64,000 nucleotides of DNA, taken from contig NZ_VFOM01000001.1 in NCBI RefSeq assembly GCF_006716125.1, positions 1,054,001 through 1,118,000 on the forward strand, in the 5' to 3' direction. Source of the DNA: Homoserinimonas aerilata (lineage in GTDB: Bacteria > Actinomycetota > Actinomycetes > Actinomycetales > Microbacteriaceae). The translations under genes were made by a program, and so were the position numbers. The first letter of the stretch is position 1. The number at the start of each line of letters is the position of its first letter. Below are positions 28,630-38,617 of this stretch, one piece after another. The notes beneath the pieces are model-generated. The model worked only from the letters and a program-made list of their open reading frames with translations. It had not been told where the DNA came from and searched no databases.

Positions 28630-29259
28630 GTGTCTACCAAGTCACGTACTCGTAGCAAGACCAAGCTCTCCCGTGCGCTCGGCATCCCGCTGACCCCGAA
28701 GGCCGCAAAGGGCTTCGAGAAGCGCCCGTACCCGCCCGGAGAGCACGGCCGCACCAAGCGCAAGACCGACAGTGACTACGCTGTCCGCCTTCGCGAGAAG
28801 CAGCGCCTGCGTGCCCAGTACGGCATCCGCGAGGCCCAGCTCAAGATCGTCTTCCAGGAGGCGCGCCGCGCCGAGGGCCTGACCGGTGAGAACCTGGTCG
28901 AGCTTCTCGAGATGCGTCTCGACGCGATCCTGGTCCGTGCCGCCATCGCGCGCACCACGGCGCAGGCCCGCCAGATGATCGTGCACCGTCACATCATCGT
29001 CGACGGCCAGCGCGTCGACCGTCCGTCGTTCCGTGTCAAGCCCGGCCAGCTGGTCGCGGTTCACGCGCGCAGCGAGGGCATGGAGCCCTTCCAGGTCGCA
29101 GCGGCCGGCGGTCACGTCGACGTGCTGCCAAAGACTCCGGAGTACCTCGAGGTCGAGATCGACAAGCTGCAGGCGCGCCTCGTGCGTCGCCCGAAGCGTG
29201 CCGAGGTTCCGATCACGTGTGAAGTCCAGCTCGTCGTCGAGTACTACGCCGCGCGCTAG
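28630..29259 (+). CDS. rpsD: 30S ribosomal protein S4
   Basis: 209 residues with the S4 N-terminal region and an S4 RNA-binding domain (ARTTAQARQMIVHRHIIVDGQRVDRPSFRVKPGQLVAV). No zinc-binding cysteine cluster is seen in the N-terminus. S4 nucleates assembly of the 30S body. GTG 28630 has GAAAGGA upstream. It is monocistronic by appearance, with a terminator right after it. Confidence 0.97.
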   Translation: MSTKSRTRSKTKLSRALGIPLTPKAAKGFEKRPYPPGEHGRTKRKTDSDYAVRLREKQRLRAQYGIREAQLKIVFQEARRAEGLTGENLVELLEMRLDAILVRAAIARTTAQARQMIVHRHIIVDGQRVDRPSFRVKPGQLVAVHARSEGMEPFQVAAAGGHVDVLPKTPEYLEVEIDKLQARLVRRPKRAEVPITCEVQLVVEYYAAR

Positions 29260-29273
29260 TTCCTCGCAGAGCG

Positions 29274-29307
29274 CAGAAGCGGGTCGCCCCTGGGCGGCCC
29301 GCTTCTG
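29274..29307 (+). terminator. Rho-independent terminator after rpsD
   Basis: CAGAAGCGGG (29274-29283) pairs perfectly with CCCGCTTCTG (29298-29307); the interior CGCCC/GGGCG extends the stem. A short TCGTT follows. Confidence 0.82.
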
Positions 29308-29451
29308 TCGTTAACGCTCGGATGCCCATCTGGTAGCGTCGGGCGATCCACACGGAAAGCAGACACTAAGCTCGATACGGAACCTGGCGGCACGGCACCG
29401 ATCGTGCCTACCGCGATCCGTCTCGATTCACCCAATCAGGGAGCCTTTGAC

Positions 29452-29679
29452 ATGAAGAACATCCTGTTGCTCATCACCGGAGCCGCGATCGGCTTCGTCG
29501 CAGCCCACCAGATCAACAAGACGCCGGAGGGTCGCCGCTTCTTTGAAGAGGTCGACAGCCGCGTCGGCGAGTTCACCGGTGCTGTCGTCGACGGCTACAA
29601 GGCCCGCGAGGCAGAGCTTCGTGCGGCTGTGGCCGAGGCGGAGGAGACCATCGCCGACCTCAAGCGTGCCGCGGAGTAG
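29452..29679 (+). CDS. Small membrane-associated protein between rpsD and alaS
   Basis: 75 residues from ATG 29452, which has GGGAG at good spacing; an in-frame upstream ATG at 29404 would add an unlikely polar tail. The N-terminal hydrophobic stretch ILLLITGAAIGFVAAHQI is followed by a charged helical coiled-coil-like region. Other actinobacteria also carry small membrane proteins of unknown function between rpsD and alaS. I do not recognise a function. Confidence 0.7.
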   Translation: MKNILLLITGAAIGFVAAHQINKTPEGRRFFEEVDSRVGEFTGAVVDGYKAREAELRAAVAEAEETIADLKRAAE

Positions 29680-29751
29680 GCACAGAACCTCGCCGCCTCG
29701 CCGGCTTCGTCACCCGGTCGGCTCGCCGCCGACCCGCTAGTACAGGAACAC

Positions 29752-32409
29752 ATGCAGACCGCCGATATCCGTCAACGCTGGCTCGACTTCTTCGCCGACC
29801 GGGGCCACACCGTGGTTCCTTCCGCCTCGCTTGTCAGCGATGATCCCACCCTGCTCTTCACCGTTGCTGGCATGGTGCCGTTCATCCCGTATCTGACCGG
29901 CTTGATCCCGGCACCGTACCCTCGTGCGACGAGCGTGCAGAAATGCATCCGCACCCTCGACATCGAGGAGGTCGGCAAGACGACACGGCATGGCACGTTC
30001 TTCCAGATGAACGGCAACTTCTCCTTCGGCGATTACTTCAAGGAGCAGGCGATCGCCTATGCCTGGGAGATGCTGACGACGTCAGAGGCGGATGGCGGTT
30101 ATGGCTTCGAGGAACGGGATCTGTGGGTCACCGTCTACGAAGACGACGACGAGGCGATCGAGATCTGGAAGCGGATCGCAGGCCTGCCCGACGAGCGCAT
30201 CCAGCGACTCGGCAAGGCCGACAACTATTGGCACACCGGTCAGTCGGGCCCCGGTGGCCCCTGCTCCGAGATCTATGTCGACCGTGGGCCGGCATACGGC
30301 GCGGAGGGCGGCCCTGCCGTCGATGACAACCGATACATCGAGATCTGGAATCTCGTGTTCATGCAATACCTGCTCGATGATGTGAAGAGCAAGACAGACT
30401 TCCGAGTCGTTCGAGAACTGCCCAAACGGAACATCGACACCGGCCTGGGCCTTGAGCGCGTTGCATTCCTCAAGCAGGGCGTCGAGAACATGTACGAGAT
30501 CGATCAGGTACGGCCTGTTCTGGATCGCGCCGCAGAGCTCTCGGGCCGTCGCTACGGCGCCAACCACGAGGATGATGTGCGGATGCGCGTCGTAGCCGAC
30601 CATGTGCGTTCTGCCCTGATGCTGATGTCTGACGGCGTGACTCCGTCGAACGAGGGCCGTGGTTACATCCTGCGCCGTCTGCTCCGCAGGAGCGTGCGAT
30701 CAATGCGACTGCTCGGTGTCGACACGGCGACGTTCGGCGAGCTCTTCCCCGCTTCTCGCGATGCCATGAAGGCCTCCTACCCAGAGGTGGAGAGCGGTTA
30801 CGACCGCATCGCGCGCCTCGCCTACGCCGAGGAGGAGAACTTCCTGGGCACCCTGGCGAGCGGCACGAACATCCTGGATCTGGCCGTTGCGAAGACGCGT
30901 GATGCGGGCACGAGACAGCTTCCCGGCGACACGGCATTCCTGCTTCACGACACCTTCGGCTTCCCGATCGATCTGACGCTCGAGATGGCCGAGGAGGCGG
31001 GGCTGAGTGTGGACCGCGCGGCCTTCGACTCGCTCATGCTTGAACAGCGCACGAAGGCGAAGGCCGATGCGAAGGCCAAGAAGACGGCCCTTGCTGATCT
31101 CTCCGTCTATGGCGAGTTCCGTGCGAAGGGTGAGACGGTCTTCACGGGCTACGAATACCTCAACACCGACACTCGGGTACTGGGCCTCATCGTTGACGGC
31201 GAGTCTGTCACGAAGGCCATCGCGGGCCAGACGGCTGAGGTCATCCTCGCCGAGACTTCGCTCTACGCCGAGTCCGGCGGCCAGGAGGCCGATGCCGGCG
31301 AGATCGTGGGCTCTGGTTTCGAACTCGAGGTGCTCGACGTTCAGCGCCCCGTCAAGGGGCTGATCAGCCATCGCGTCCTGGTGCGTTCGGGTGAGGTCGG
31401 CGTGGACGACGCTGCGACGACTGTCGTCGACCCCGAATGGCGCCGCGGCGCAACGCAGGCCCACTCGGCGACCCATCTGGTGCATGCTGCGCTTCGTCAG
31501 GTACTGGGTTCGGATGCTCACCAGGCCGGCTCCTACAACAAGGCCGGGTACATGAGGCTCGACTTCAACTGGAATCAGGCGCTCTCGCCGGAGACACGGT
31601 CTGAGATCGAGGAGATCTCGAATCTCGCGATCCGCAGCAACCTCGTGGTCGAGACTCGGGTCATGCCGCTCGCGGAGGCGAAGACGCTCGGCGCGATGGC
31701 CCTCTTCGGGGAGAAGTATGGCGACACCGTGCGTGTCGTAGACATCGGTGGCCCCTGGTCTCGTGAGCTCTGTGCGGGAACGCACGTTGCAAGCAGCTCG
31801 GAGATCGGACTCATCAACCTCGTCAGCGAGTCGTCGGTGGGGTCCACGAACCGTCGGATCGAGTCGCTTGTGGGTATCGAGGCGTTCCGCGAGCTGGCGG
31901 GGGAGCGGGCCATCGTCTCGCAGCTCACCGCGAGCCTGAAGACACCCCGCGAGCAGCTCCCTGAGCGCATCGCGGATCTCGTCGCCAACCTGAAGGCTGC
32001 GGAGAAGCGGGTCGCAGAGTACGAGTCAGCAGCCCTCGCGCAGCGCATCCCGCAGCTTGTCGACGCCGCAGTCCGTCGCGGAGGCGTGACGTTCGTGAGC
32101 GACTCGCTCGGAACGCTCGGGTCATCCGATGATCTCCGGTCCCTCGTCACGGGGGTTCGTGCTCGGCTCGGCAGCGAGCCGGCCGTCGTCGCCCTCGCGG
32201 CGGAGATCGGTGGCAAGCCGGCCGTGATCGTTGCCAGCAACGAGGCCGCCCGGGCGCTCGGCGTGAAGGCCGGGGCACTCGCGAAGGCTGCGGCCGGCAT
32301 GCTCGGCGGAGGCGGGGGCGGTAAAGACGACCTGGCTCAGGGCGGAGGCAGCGACGTGTCGGCGATTCCGGCAGCGCTGTCGACCATCGAAGCGGAACTC
32401 CCGAGCTGA
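29752..32409 (+). CDS. alaS: Alanine--tRNA ligase
   Basis: 885 residues, full length. The class II catalytic core begins MQTADIRQRWLDFF; motif 2 region KCIRTLDIEEVGKTTRHGTFFQMNG follows in two parts. The editing domain has zinc-site residues in HSATHLVHAALRQVLG and ELCAGTHV. A C-terminal oligomerisation/C-Ala domain contains the Gly-rich segment LGGGGGGKDD. It charges tRNA-Ala and clears Ser/Gly mischarging. It heads alaS-ruvX-mltG-aroE, with gaps of a few bases or overlaps. Confidence 0.97.
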   Translation: MQTADIRQRWLDFFADRGHTVVPSASLVSDDPTLLFTVAGMVPFIPYLTGLIPAPYPRATSVQKCIRTLDIEEVGKTTRHGTFFQMNGNFSFGDYFKEQAIAYAWEMLTTSEADGGYGFEERDLWVTVYEDDDEAIEIWKRIAGLPDERIQRLGKADNYWHTGQSGPGGPCSEIYVDRGPAYGAEGGPAVDDNRYIEIWNLVFMQYLLDDVKSKTDFRVVRELPKRNIDTGLGLERVAFLKQGVENMYEIDQVRPVLDRAAELSGRRYGANHEDDVRMRVVADHVRSALMLMSDGVTPSNEGRGYILRRLLRRSVRSMRLLGVDTATFGELFPASRDAMKASYPEVESGYDRIARLAYAEEENFLGTLASGTNILDLAVAKTRDAGTRQLPGDTAFLLHDTFGFPIDLTLEMAEEAGLSVDRAAFDSLMLEQRTKAKADAKAKKTALADLSVYGEFRAKGETVFTGYEYLNTDTRVLGLIVDGESVTKAIAGQTAEVILAETSLYAESGGQEADAGEIVGSGFELEVLDVQRPVKGLISHRVLVRSGEVGVDDAATTVVDPEWRRGATQAHSATHLVHAALRQVLGSDAHQAGSYNKAGYMRLDFNWNQALSPETRSEIEEISNLAIRSNLVVETRVMPLAEAKTLGAMALFGEKYGDTVRVVDIGGPWSRELCAGTHVASSSEIGLINLVSESSVGSTNRRIESLVGIEAFRELAGERAIVSQLTASLKTPREQLPERIADLVANLKAAEKRVAEYESAALAQRIPQLVDAAVRRGGVTFVSDSLGTLGSSDDLRSLVTGVRARLGSEPAVVALAAEIGGKPAVIVASNEAARALGVKAGALAKAAAGMLGGGGGGKDDLAQGGGSDVSAIPAALSTIEAELPS

Positions 32410-32411
32410 CG

Positions 32412-32873
32412 ATGCGCGCAGGCATCCGCGTCGGCGTCGACGTCGGCAAGGCCCGAGTGGGTGTTGCGCGCAGCGACCTGCATGGGATGCTCGCGACGCC
32501 TGTGCAGACGGTCGCCCGTAGCGCTTCTTCCGCGGCCGAGGTGTTGGCGATCGCCCGCGAGCACGATGCCGTCGAGCTCGTCGTCGGCCTTCCGCTGTCG
32601 CTGTCAGGCGGGAGCACCCCGTCGACGGATGACGCGCGTGCCTTCGCGAGAGAACTCAGCGTCTCAGGCGTTCCCGTGCGTCTCGTCGACGAGCGGCTGT
32701 CGACGGTCTCCGCGCAGCAGGCGCTGCGCGCCAACGGACGCACAACCAAGAACTCTCGGGCGGTCATCGACCAGGTCGCCGCCGTTATAATTCTGCAGCA
32801 TGCCCTCGACGCCGAGAGGTCCTCGGGGACCCCCCCTGGAACGCTTGTCGTCCCGGACGAAGGACCCGAATGA
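32412..32873 (+). CDS. ruvX: Putative pre-16S rRNA nuclease / Holliday junction resolvase RuvX (YqgF)
   Basis: 153 residues with an RNase H-like fold. The first catalytic Asp is in IRVGVDVGKARVGVA, and VVGLPLSLSGG, VRLVDERLSTVSA and the late Asp/Gln region VIDQVAAVIILQHALD are conserved. The family is linked to 16S rRNA 5' maturation and, less firmly, to Holliday junctions. It starts two bases after alaS and overlaps mltG by four. Confidence 0.93.
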   Translation: MRAGIRVGVDVGKARVGVARSDLHGMLATPVQTVARSASSAAEVLAIAREHDAVELVVGLPLSLSGGSTPSTDDARAFARELSVSGVPVRLVDERLSTVSAQQALRANGRTTKNSRAVIDQVAAVIILQHALDAERSSGTPPGTLVVPDEGPE

Positions 32874-34132
32874 TGGCGAATGACGATACGAGCTGGGACG
32901 ATATCTTCCGCTCGCAGCCCACGCCCGAGCCCACCCCGGCCGAAGGCGCTCAGCAGCCCGCATCCGACGGCAGGGCAGCTGCGCCGTCGTCCCGCAGGGA
33001 GGCTCGCGCCGCCGCCGAGCAGCAACGCCCCGACCCGTACGACGACGAGCCTCGGCGCCCCCGGCGCAGGAGAGGGTGGATCGGCTGGCTTGTCGCCCTG
33101 CTCGTCGTGCTCGGCCTGGCAGCCGGGAGCGTGGGCTATGTGTGGCTGAACTACGAGGAGCAGGTCCGCAAGGTCATGGGCTGGGAGATCCCGCCGGAGG
33201 ACTACGAGGGCACGGGGACGACAGCGACCACGATCCTGATCAAGCCGGGCGACAACGGCGATGCCATCGCGCAGACCCTCGTCGGCGCTGATGTCGTGAA
33301 GAGCTATGACGCCTTCTATGAACTTCTCCTCGCCGAGAATCCGTCCTTCTATCCGGGCGTGTACACCGTCGCCGAGAAGATGAGCGCCCGGGCGGCGCTG
33401 GATGCTCTGCTCGATCCTGCGAACAGGGTCGAGAACTCAGCCCTCATCCACGAGGGCCGAAGCATCCACCAGGCCTTCGACATCCTTAGCGCGGCAACGG
33501 AGATCCCCGTCGAGGAGTTCGAGGCGGCTGCGGCAGATCCGACGGTGTACGGAGTCGCCCCGGAGGCGCCGAGTCTCGAGGGCTACCTCTTCCCGGCGAC
33601 GTACACCTTCGATCCGGGGGTGACCGCGCAGTCCGTCCTGCAGACTCTGGTGAACCGCACCTTCCAAGCGCTGGATGACGCGGGTGTCGCCCCCGCGGAC
33701 CGTCATCGTGTACTCACCATGGCCGCGCTCATCCAGCGAGAGGCCGGCCCCATCAAGGAGGACTTCTACAAGGTCTCCCGCGTGTTCACGAACCGGCTCG
33801 AGAAGCCCATGAATCTTGAGTCTGATGCGACGGTCTCCTATGGAACCGGCCGCACCGATACGGTCTGGACGACCCCGGATGAGCGTGCAGACGCAAGCAA
33901 CATCTACAACACCTACGCGAATCCCGGGCTGCCTGCCGGCCCCATCGGCGCTGCTGGGGATCTCGCGATCGATGCCGCACTGCATCCGGTCGATGGCCCG
34001 TGGTTCTACTTCGTGCCCATTAATCTCGAGACAGGTGAGACGGTGTTCTCTGCCACCTTTGCCGAGCACAATTCGGCCGTGAAACAGCTCCAGGAGTGGT
34101 GTCGCACGAGCAAGAGCCCGAACTGCGACTGA
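32870..34132 (+). CDS. mltG: Endolytic peptidoglycan transglycosylase MltG
   Basis: 420 residues. A long disordered Pro/Ala/Arg-rich cytosolic N-terminus of about 65 residues, as in other actinobacterial MltG, precedes one membrane helix (WIGWLVALLVVLGLAAGSVGYV). The extracellular YceG/MltG domain follows with the catalytic Glu in ALIQREAGP and the conserved NTYANPGLPAGPI. The enzyme cuts nascent glycan strands. The first of two tandem ATG codons overlaps the ruvX stop (ATGA); the second, at 32873, is equally possible. Confidence 0.94.
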   Translation: MMANDDTSWDDIFRSQPTPEPTPAEGAQQPASDGRAAAPSSRREARAAAEQQRPDPYDDEPRRPRRRRGWIGWLVALLVVLGLAAGSVGYVWLNYEEQVRKVMGWEIPPEDYEGTGTTATTILIKPGDNGDAIAQTLVGADVVKSYDAFYELLLAENPSFYPGVYTVAEKMSARAALDALLDPANRVENSALIHEGRSIHQAFDILSAATEIPVEEFEAAAADPTVYGVAPEAPSLEGYLFPATYTFDPGVTAQSVLQTLVNRTFQALDDAGVAPADRHRVLTMAALIQREAGPIKEDFYKVSRVFTNRLEKPMNLESDATVSYGTGRTDTVWTTPDERADASNIYNTYANPGLPAGPIGAAGDLAIDAALHPVDGPWFYFVPINLETGETVFSATFAEHNSAVKQLQEWCRTSKSPNCD

Positions 34133-35001
34133 TGACGACCGACTCCTCAACGGCGGGGCCAGGTGTTGGCGAGGCACGGCTCGCAGTGCTCGGCAGCCCC
34201 ATCGCCCATTCGAAGTCGCCGACGATGCATTCGGCTGCATACGCGGTTCTGGGGTTGCCCTGGAGCTACGAGCGCTTCGAGATGACCGGGGATCGGCTGC
34301 CGGAATTTCTCGACGGGCTGGGCTCGGAATGGCGAGGACTGTCCCTCACCATGCCGGTCAAGCGTGACGTGTTGCCGCTGCTCGACGAGCCCGACGAGCG
34401 GGTTCTGCTGACGGGGGCTGCCAACACGCTGCTCTTCGACGGGGGTCGCCGCCGAGGTTTCAACACGGATGTCTACGGCATCACTGCCGCATTCGAGCGT
34501 GCCGGTGTCGTCGAGATCGACCACGCTCAGGTCCTCGGCGGCGGCGCGACCGCGGCCTCCGCGATCGTCGCGGCGGCGCATCTCGGTGCCCGCCGAGTGA
34601 CCTTGTCGGTTCGCAGCCCGCAGCGCAGCCTCGGGCTCGTCGACCTCGGCGAACGCCTTGGCCTACGGATCCACATCGAACCATTGGGGGAACATCCCTC
34701 GGAGCGCCCGGACGCCGTCATCAGCACCCTGCCGAATGGTGCTGAGGCCGCGCTGCATTTCGACGACGCGGTGCGAGCAGATTCGGTGCTCTTCGATGTC
34801 GGCTATGAGCCCTGGCCGACGGCTCTCGCCGCCCACTGGGAGGAGGCCGGCGGCCGCGTGATCTCCGGCCTCGAGATGCTTGTGTTCCAGGCGCTGCTGC
34901 AGGTGCGCATCTTCGTCTCCGGTCAGGCCGACGATGCTCTGGACGGCGAGGCGGATGTCCTGTCAGCCATGCGATCGAGCGTCGCCCTCCCTGTGCCCTG
35001 A
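34132..35001 (+). CDS. aroE: Shikimate dehydrogenase
   Basis: 289 residues from ATG 34132, which shares a base with the mltG stop. It reduces 3-dehydroshikimate with NADPH. Substrate motif AHSKSPTMHSAAY and catalytic Lys in LTMPVKRDV are present, with NTDVYGI, and a nucleotide-binding VLGGGATAAS. The NADP-recognition region reads SVRSPQRS. It is the last gene of the alaS unit, and aroC follows after 45 bases. Confidence 0.95.
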   Translation: MTTDSSTAGPGVGEARLAVLGSPIAHSKSPTMHSAAYAVLGLPWSYERFEMTGDRLPEFLDGLGSEWRGLSLTMPVKRDVLPLLDEPDERVLLTGAANTLLFDGGRRRGFNTDVYGITAAFERAGVVEIDHAQVLGGGATAASAIVAAAHLGARRVTLSVRSPQRSLGLVDLGERLGLRIHIEPLGEHPSERPDAVISTLPNGAEAALHFDDAVRADSVLFDVGYEPWPTALAAHWEEAGGRVISGLEMLVFQALLQVRIFVSGQADDALDGEADVLSAMRSSVALPVP

Positions 35002-35046
35002 CGCGCGCGGAATTCACGGGCCGCCCGCTGTGGGAAGATCGTCTAC

Positions 35047-36258
35047 ATGCTTCGTTGGTTGACCGCTGGAGAATCCCACGGCCCGGAACTCGTGGCGATC
35101 CTTGAGGGATTGCCCGCCGGTGTGCCCGTATCGCTCGATGACATCAGGGCCGATCTCGCCCGCCGCAAGCTCGGCTACGGGCGGGGTGCGCGCATGAAGT
35201 TCGAAGAGGATCAGCTCGACGTCTCGGGCGGCATCCGCTTCGGCAAGACGATGGGGAGCCCTGTCGCTCTGCGCATCGGAAACACCGAGTGGCCGCGCTG
35301 GGTCGATGTCATGAGCGCATCTCCGGTGGACCCCGAGACCCTTCCGAAGGGCAGGGGTGCGGCGCTCACCCGCCCGAGGCCCGGCCATGCCGACCTGGTT
35401 GGCATGCAGAAATACGACTTCCCTGAGGCCCGCAACGTGCTCGAGCGCGCCAGCGCCCGTGAGACTGCGGCCAGGGTCGCCCTGGGATCGGTCGCCCGCT
35501 GCTTCCTCGGTGAGCTCGGCATCCGGCTCGTCAGCCACACCCTGTCGATCGGCACCGTTCGCGTTCCCGACGGCTCAGCGCTGCCCTCTCCTGATGACGT
35601 CGCGGGGCTCGACGCCGATCCGCTGCGCTGTTTCGATGCCGCGACATCCGCCCTCATGGTTGCCGAGGTCGACAAAGCGCATGACGACGGCGACACGCTG
35701 GGCGGCGTTGTCGAGGTGCTCGCCTACGGGCTGCCTCCGGGCCTCGGCTCCTACACGCACTGGGATCGCAGGCTCGACTCGCGCCTCGCCGGCGCGCTCA
35801 TGGGCATCCAGGCGATCAAGGGCGTGGAGGTCGGAGACGGTTTCCTGACGACCACCCGCCGCGGTTCCGAGGCTCACGACGAGCTCTTCCAGACCGCTGA
35901 GGGGATCACGCGCTCGAGCGACAGGGCCGGCGGCACCGAAGGTGGCATGAGCACGGGCACGGTGCTTCGGGTGCGGGCCGGGATGAAGCCGATCGCGACG
36001 ATTCCCCATGCGCTGCGTACCGTCGATGTCGCACGCGGCGAGGCCGCTGAGGCGCATCATCAGCGCTCGGATGTCTGTGCCGTTCCTGCCGCAGGTGTCG
36101 TCGCCGAGGCGATGGTCGCGCTCGTGCTGGCCGACGCCATGCTCGAGAAATTCGGGGGAGACTCTGTCGGAGAGACCCGACGCAACCTTCGCGCATATCT
36201 CGATTCCATTCCCGAACTGCTCACGACGACGACCGCAGCAGATCCCGAGCTGGCCTGA
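35047..36258 (+). CDS. aroC: Chorismate synthase
   Basis: 403 residues, making chorismate from 5-enolpyruvylshikimate 3-phosphate with reduced FMN. Signatures are [18 protein letters not shown] at the N-terminus, the [14 protein letters not shown] segment and [19 protein letters not shown] 35047 has GAAGAT seven bases upstream, a weaker fit to the leaderless -10 pattern. The aroC-aroK-aroB order is conserved in Actinobacteria. Confidence 0.97.
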   Translation: MLRWLTAGESHGPELVAILEGLPAGVPVSLDDIRADLARRKLGYGRGARMKFEEDQLDVSGGIRFGKTMGSPVALRIGNTEWPRWVDVMSASPVDPETLPKGRGAALTRPRPGHADLVGMQKYDFPEARNVLERASARETAARVALGSVARCFLGELGIRLVSHTLSIGTVRVPDGSALPSPDDVAGLDADPLRCFDAATSALMVAEVDKAHDDGDTLGGVVEVLAYGLPPGLGSYTHWDRRLDSRLAGALMGIQAIKGVEVGDGFLTTTRRGSEAHDELFQTAEGITRSSDRAGGTEGGMSTGTVLRVRAGMKPIATIPHALRTVDVARGEAAEAHHQRSDVCAVPAAGVVAEAMVALVLADAMLEKFGGDSVGETRRNLRAYLDSIPELLTTTTAADPELA

Positions 36259-36263
36259 TCACG

Positions 36264-36824
36264 ATGGCAGATGCATCCCCCGTTCTCATCCTCATCGGGG
36301 CACCCGGCTCGGGCAAGACTCGGCTCGGCAAGCGCGTGGCGGGTGAGCTCGGCATTGCGTTCATCGACACCGACAAGCGCATCGTCGCCGAGCATGGCCC
36401 TGTCGCAGATATCTTCTCTGAGCACGGGGAGCCCTACTTCCGGGAGCTCGAACGTGCCGCTGTCGAGCGCGCCCTCGGCGAATCCTGCGTGCTCTCGGTC
36501 GGGGGCGGCGCGGTCATGCATCCCGCGACCCGCGCGGACTTCGCAAGGCAGCGAGTGGTTCGCCTCACGGTGAGCGCAGAGGCCGTGGCGTCGCGTATCA
36601 CCGGAGGCAAGCGTCCGCTCCTCGGAGGCGGGGTCGACGCGTGGAAGAGCCTCGTCGAGCAGCGCGTCCACGTCTATGAAGAACTCGCCGACGCAAGCTG
36701 GGACACCTCCTCCCGCCCGCTCGACACGATTGCCCATGAGATCGTGGAATGGGTCGTGGAGCAACAGGCGCATGATACCCCGTCCGCGACCGCCGTCCAG
36801 GCCTCCACCGACGCCCAGCACTGA
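36264..36824 (+). CDS. aroK: Shikimate kinase
   Basis: 186 residues. P-loop GAPGSGKT at 12-19, FIDTDKRI for shikimate and Mg binding, VGGGAVMHP, and the lid RPLLGG. A short C-terminal extension rich in Ala/Thr follows the domain. It starts five bases after aroC and no promoter is evident, so it is expressed with aroC. Confidence 0.95.
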   Translation: MADASPVLILIGAPGSGKTRLGKRVAGELGIAFIDTDKRIVAEHGPVADIFSEHGEPYFRELERAAVERALGESCVLSVGGGAVMHPATRADFARQRVVRLTVSAEAVASRITGGKRPLLGGGVDAWKSLVEQRVHVYEELADASWDTSSRPLDTIAHEIVEWVVEQQAHDTPSATAVQASTDAQH

Positions 36825-36859
36825 ACCCAGATCAACACAGTCCTGAAAGGGGCTTCGAA

Positions 36860-37933
36860 GTGAGCATCACGACCATAACCGTCAATGGCACCCCGGACTA
36901 TCCGGTGCTCGTCGGTCGCGACATCCTCGGATCGCTGCCCGAACTTATCGGGCCGGATGCTCGCAAGGTGCTTATCGTGCACCCGGCGACACTGGGCGCG
37001 CGCGCCGAGAAGCTCCGGGAGGATCTCTCCGATCATTACGAGGTTCTGCTCGCGGAGATTCCGGATGCCGAAGCCGGCAAGCGCGTTGAGGTTGCCGCCT
37101 TCTGCTGGCAGGTTCTGGGCCAGTCTGACTTCACCCGTTCCGACGCCGTCATCGGTTTCGGTGGCGGGGCCGTCACCGATCTCGCGGGCTTCGTCGCCGC
37201 AACCTGGCTGCGTGGCGTGCGCCTCGTGCAGGTTCCCACGACCCTGCTGGGCATGGTCGATGCAGCCATCGGTGGCAAGACCGGCATCAACACCAACGAG
37301 GGGAAGAATCTCGTCGGAGCCTTCTACGCACCGGCTGGTGTCGTGGTCGACCTCGACACGCTCACGGGGCTCAGCGAGATGGAGATCCTCGCTGGCTTCG
37401 GAGAGGTCGTCAAATACGGCTTCATCGCCGAGCCCGAGATCCTCGACATCATTGAGGGTGATGTCGCCCGTGCGAGCGATCCACGAACCGACGAGTTTCG
37501 CAGGATCGTGGAGCTGTCGATCGGCATCAAGGCTCGGGTCGTCGGAAATGACTTCACAGAAACCGGGGAGCGCGAGATCCTGAATTACGGGCACACGCTC
37601 GGGCACGCCGTCGAGTACGCGGAGCGCTTCCAGTGGCGACACGGCGCCGCCGTCTCGGTGGGGATGATGTTCGCTGCAGAGCTCGGGCGACTCACCGGGC
37701 GTCTTTCCGATGAGGCGGTCGACCGCCACCGCTCCGTGCTTGAGTCTCTCCAACTGCCGACGACCTACCCCGGTGGACGGTGGAACACGCTTCTCAGCGT
37801 CATGAAGCGCGACAAGAAGGCCAGGGGAGATCTGCTGCGCTTCATCATCCTCGATGACATCGGCAAGCCGACCGTGCTCGCGGGGCCCGATCAGAGCCTG
37901 TTGTTCGCCGCCTATCAGGAGATCGCATCCTAG
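36860..37933 (+). CDS. aroB: 3-dehydroquinate synthase
   Basis: 357 residues, NAD- and metal-dependent cyclase of DAHP. Conserved segments: GGGAVTDLAGFVAATWLRGV (NAD-binding), QVPTTLLGMVDAAIGGKTGIN, the metal ligands Glu in EVVKYG and His residues in NYGHTLGHAVE and HGAAVSVGM. GTG 36860 has GAAAGGGG at workable spacing. Confidence 0.97.
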   Translation: MSITTITVNGTPDYPVLVGRDILGSLPELIGPDARKVLIVHPATLGARAEKLREDLSDHYEVLLAEIPDAEAGKRVEVAAFCWQVLGQSDFTRSDAVIGFGGGAVTDLAGFVAATWLRGVRLVQVPTTLLGMVDAAIGGKTGINTNEGKNLVGAFYAPAGVVVDLDTLTGLSEMEILAGFGEVVKYGFIAEPEILDIIEGDVARASDPRTDEFRRIVELSIGIKARVVGNDFTETGEREILNYGHTLGHAVEYAERFQWRHGAAVSVGMMFAAELGRLTGRLSDEAVDRHRSVLESLQLPTTYPGGRWNTLLSVMKRDKKARGDLLRFIILDDIGKPTVLAGPDQSLLFAAYQEIAS

Positions 37934-37948
37934 CTCCGCGCCGCTCCT

Positions 37949-37978
37949 TTGGGCATCGGGCGCTCGAGCCGGTAAACT
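37949..37978 (+). promoter_or_regulatory. Predicted efp promoter
   Basis: TTGGGC (37949-37954), 18 bases, TAAACT (37973-37978), giving a leader of about 70 bases before efp. This sits in the 120-base gap after aroB. Confidence 0.5.
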
Positions 37979-38053
37979 CTCCCTCCGGCGCTATCGCCCA
38001 TGCTTCTCACGGCGGCGACTCGTCGTTTCCACCACAATCGAACGGATATCCTC

Positions 38054-38617
38054 ATGGCTTCAACCGCTGACATCAAGAACGGCGTCGTCATCAAGATCGA
38101 TGGCCAGCTCTGGACGGTCATCGACTTCCAGCATGTCAAGCCGGGCAAGGGGGGCGCCTTCGTTCGCACCAAGATGAAGAACGTCGTCACGGGCAAGACG
38201 GTCGACAAGACCTACAACGCGGGCACCAAGATCGAGATCGAGAACGTCGACCGCCGCGACTTCACGTACCTGTACAAAGACGGCGACTCCTTCGTGTTCA
38301 TGGACTCGACCGACTACGACCAGATCAACGTCGCCGCATCGGTCGTGGGCGACGCCGAGAACTTCATGCTCGAGAACCAGCCGGTGACGATCGCCCTCAA
38401 CAACGACAACCCGCTGTACATCGACCTGCCGGCATCCGTGGTCCTGGAGATCACATACACCGAGCCGGGCCTGCAGGGCGACCGCTCGACAGGCGGCACC
38501 AAGGCGGCCACCGTTGAGACCGGCTACCAGATTCAGGTGCCGCTGTTCCTCGAGACCGGCACGAAGGTCAAGGTCGACACCCGCACGGGCGACTACCTGG
38601 GCCGCGTCAACGACTAG
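38054..38617 (+). CDS. efp: Elongation factor P
   Basis: 187 residues with three domains. The loop [15 protein letters not shown] holds the conserved position that contacts the P-site tRNA; no modification enzyme is near, so modification cannot be judged. It relieves ribosome stalling at polyproline. Start ATG 38054 gives the family N-terminus [10 protein letters not shown]; an upstream in-frame ATG at 38000 falls in the leader. The end overlaps the nusB GTG by one base. Confidence 0.97.
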   Translation: MASTADIKNGVVIKIDGQLWTVIDFQHVKPGKGGAFVRTKMKNVVTGKTVDKTYNAGTKIEIENVDRRDFTYLYKDGDSFVFMDSTDYDQINVAASVVGDAENFMLENQPVTIALNNDNPLYIDLPASVVLEITYTEPGLQGDRSTGGTKAATVETGYQIQVPLFLETGTKVKVDTRTGDYLGRVND

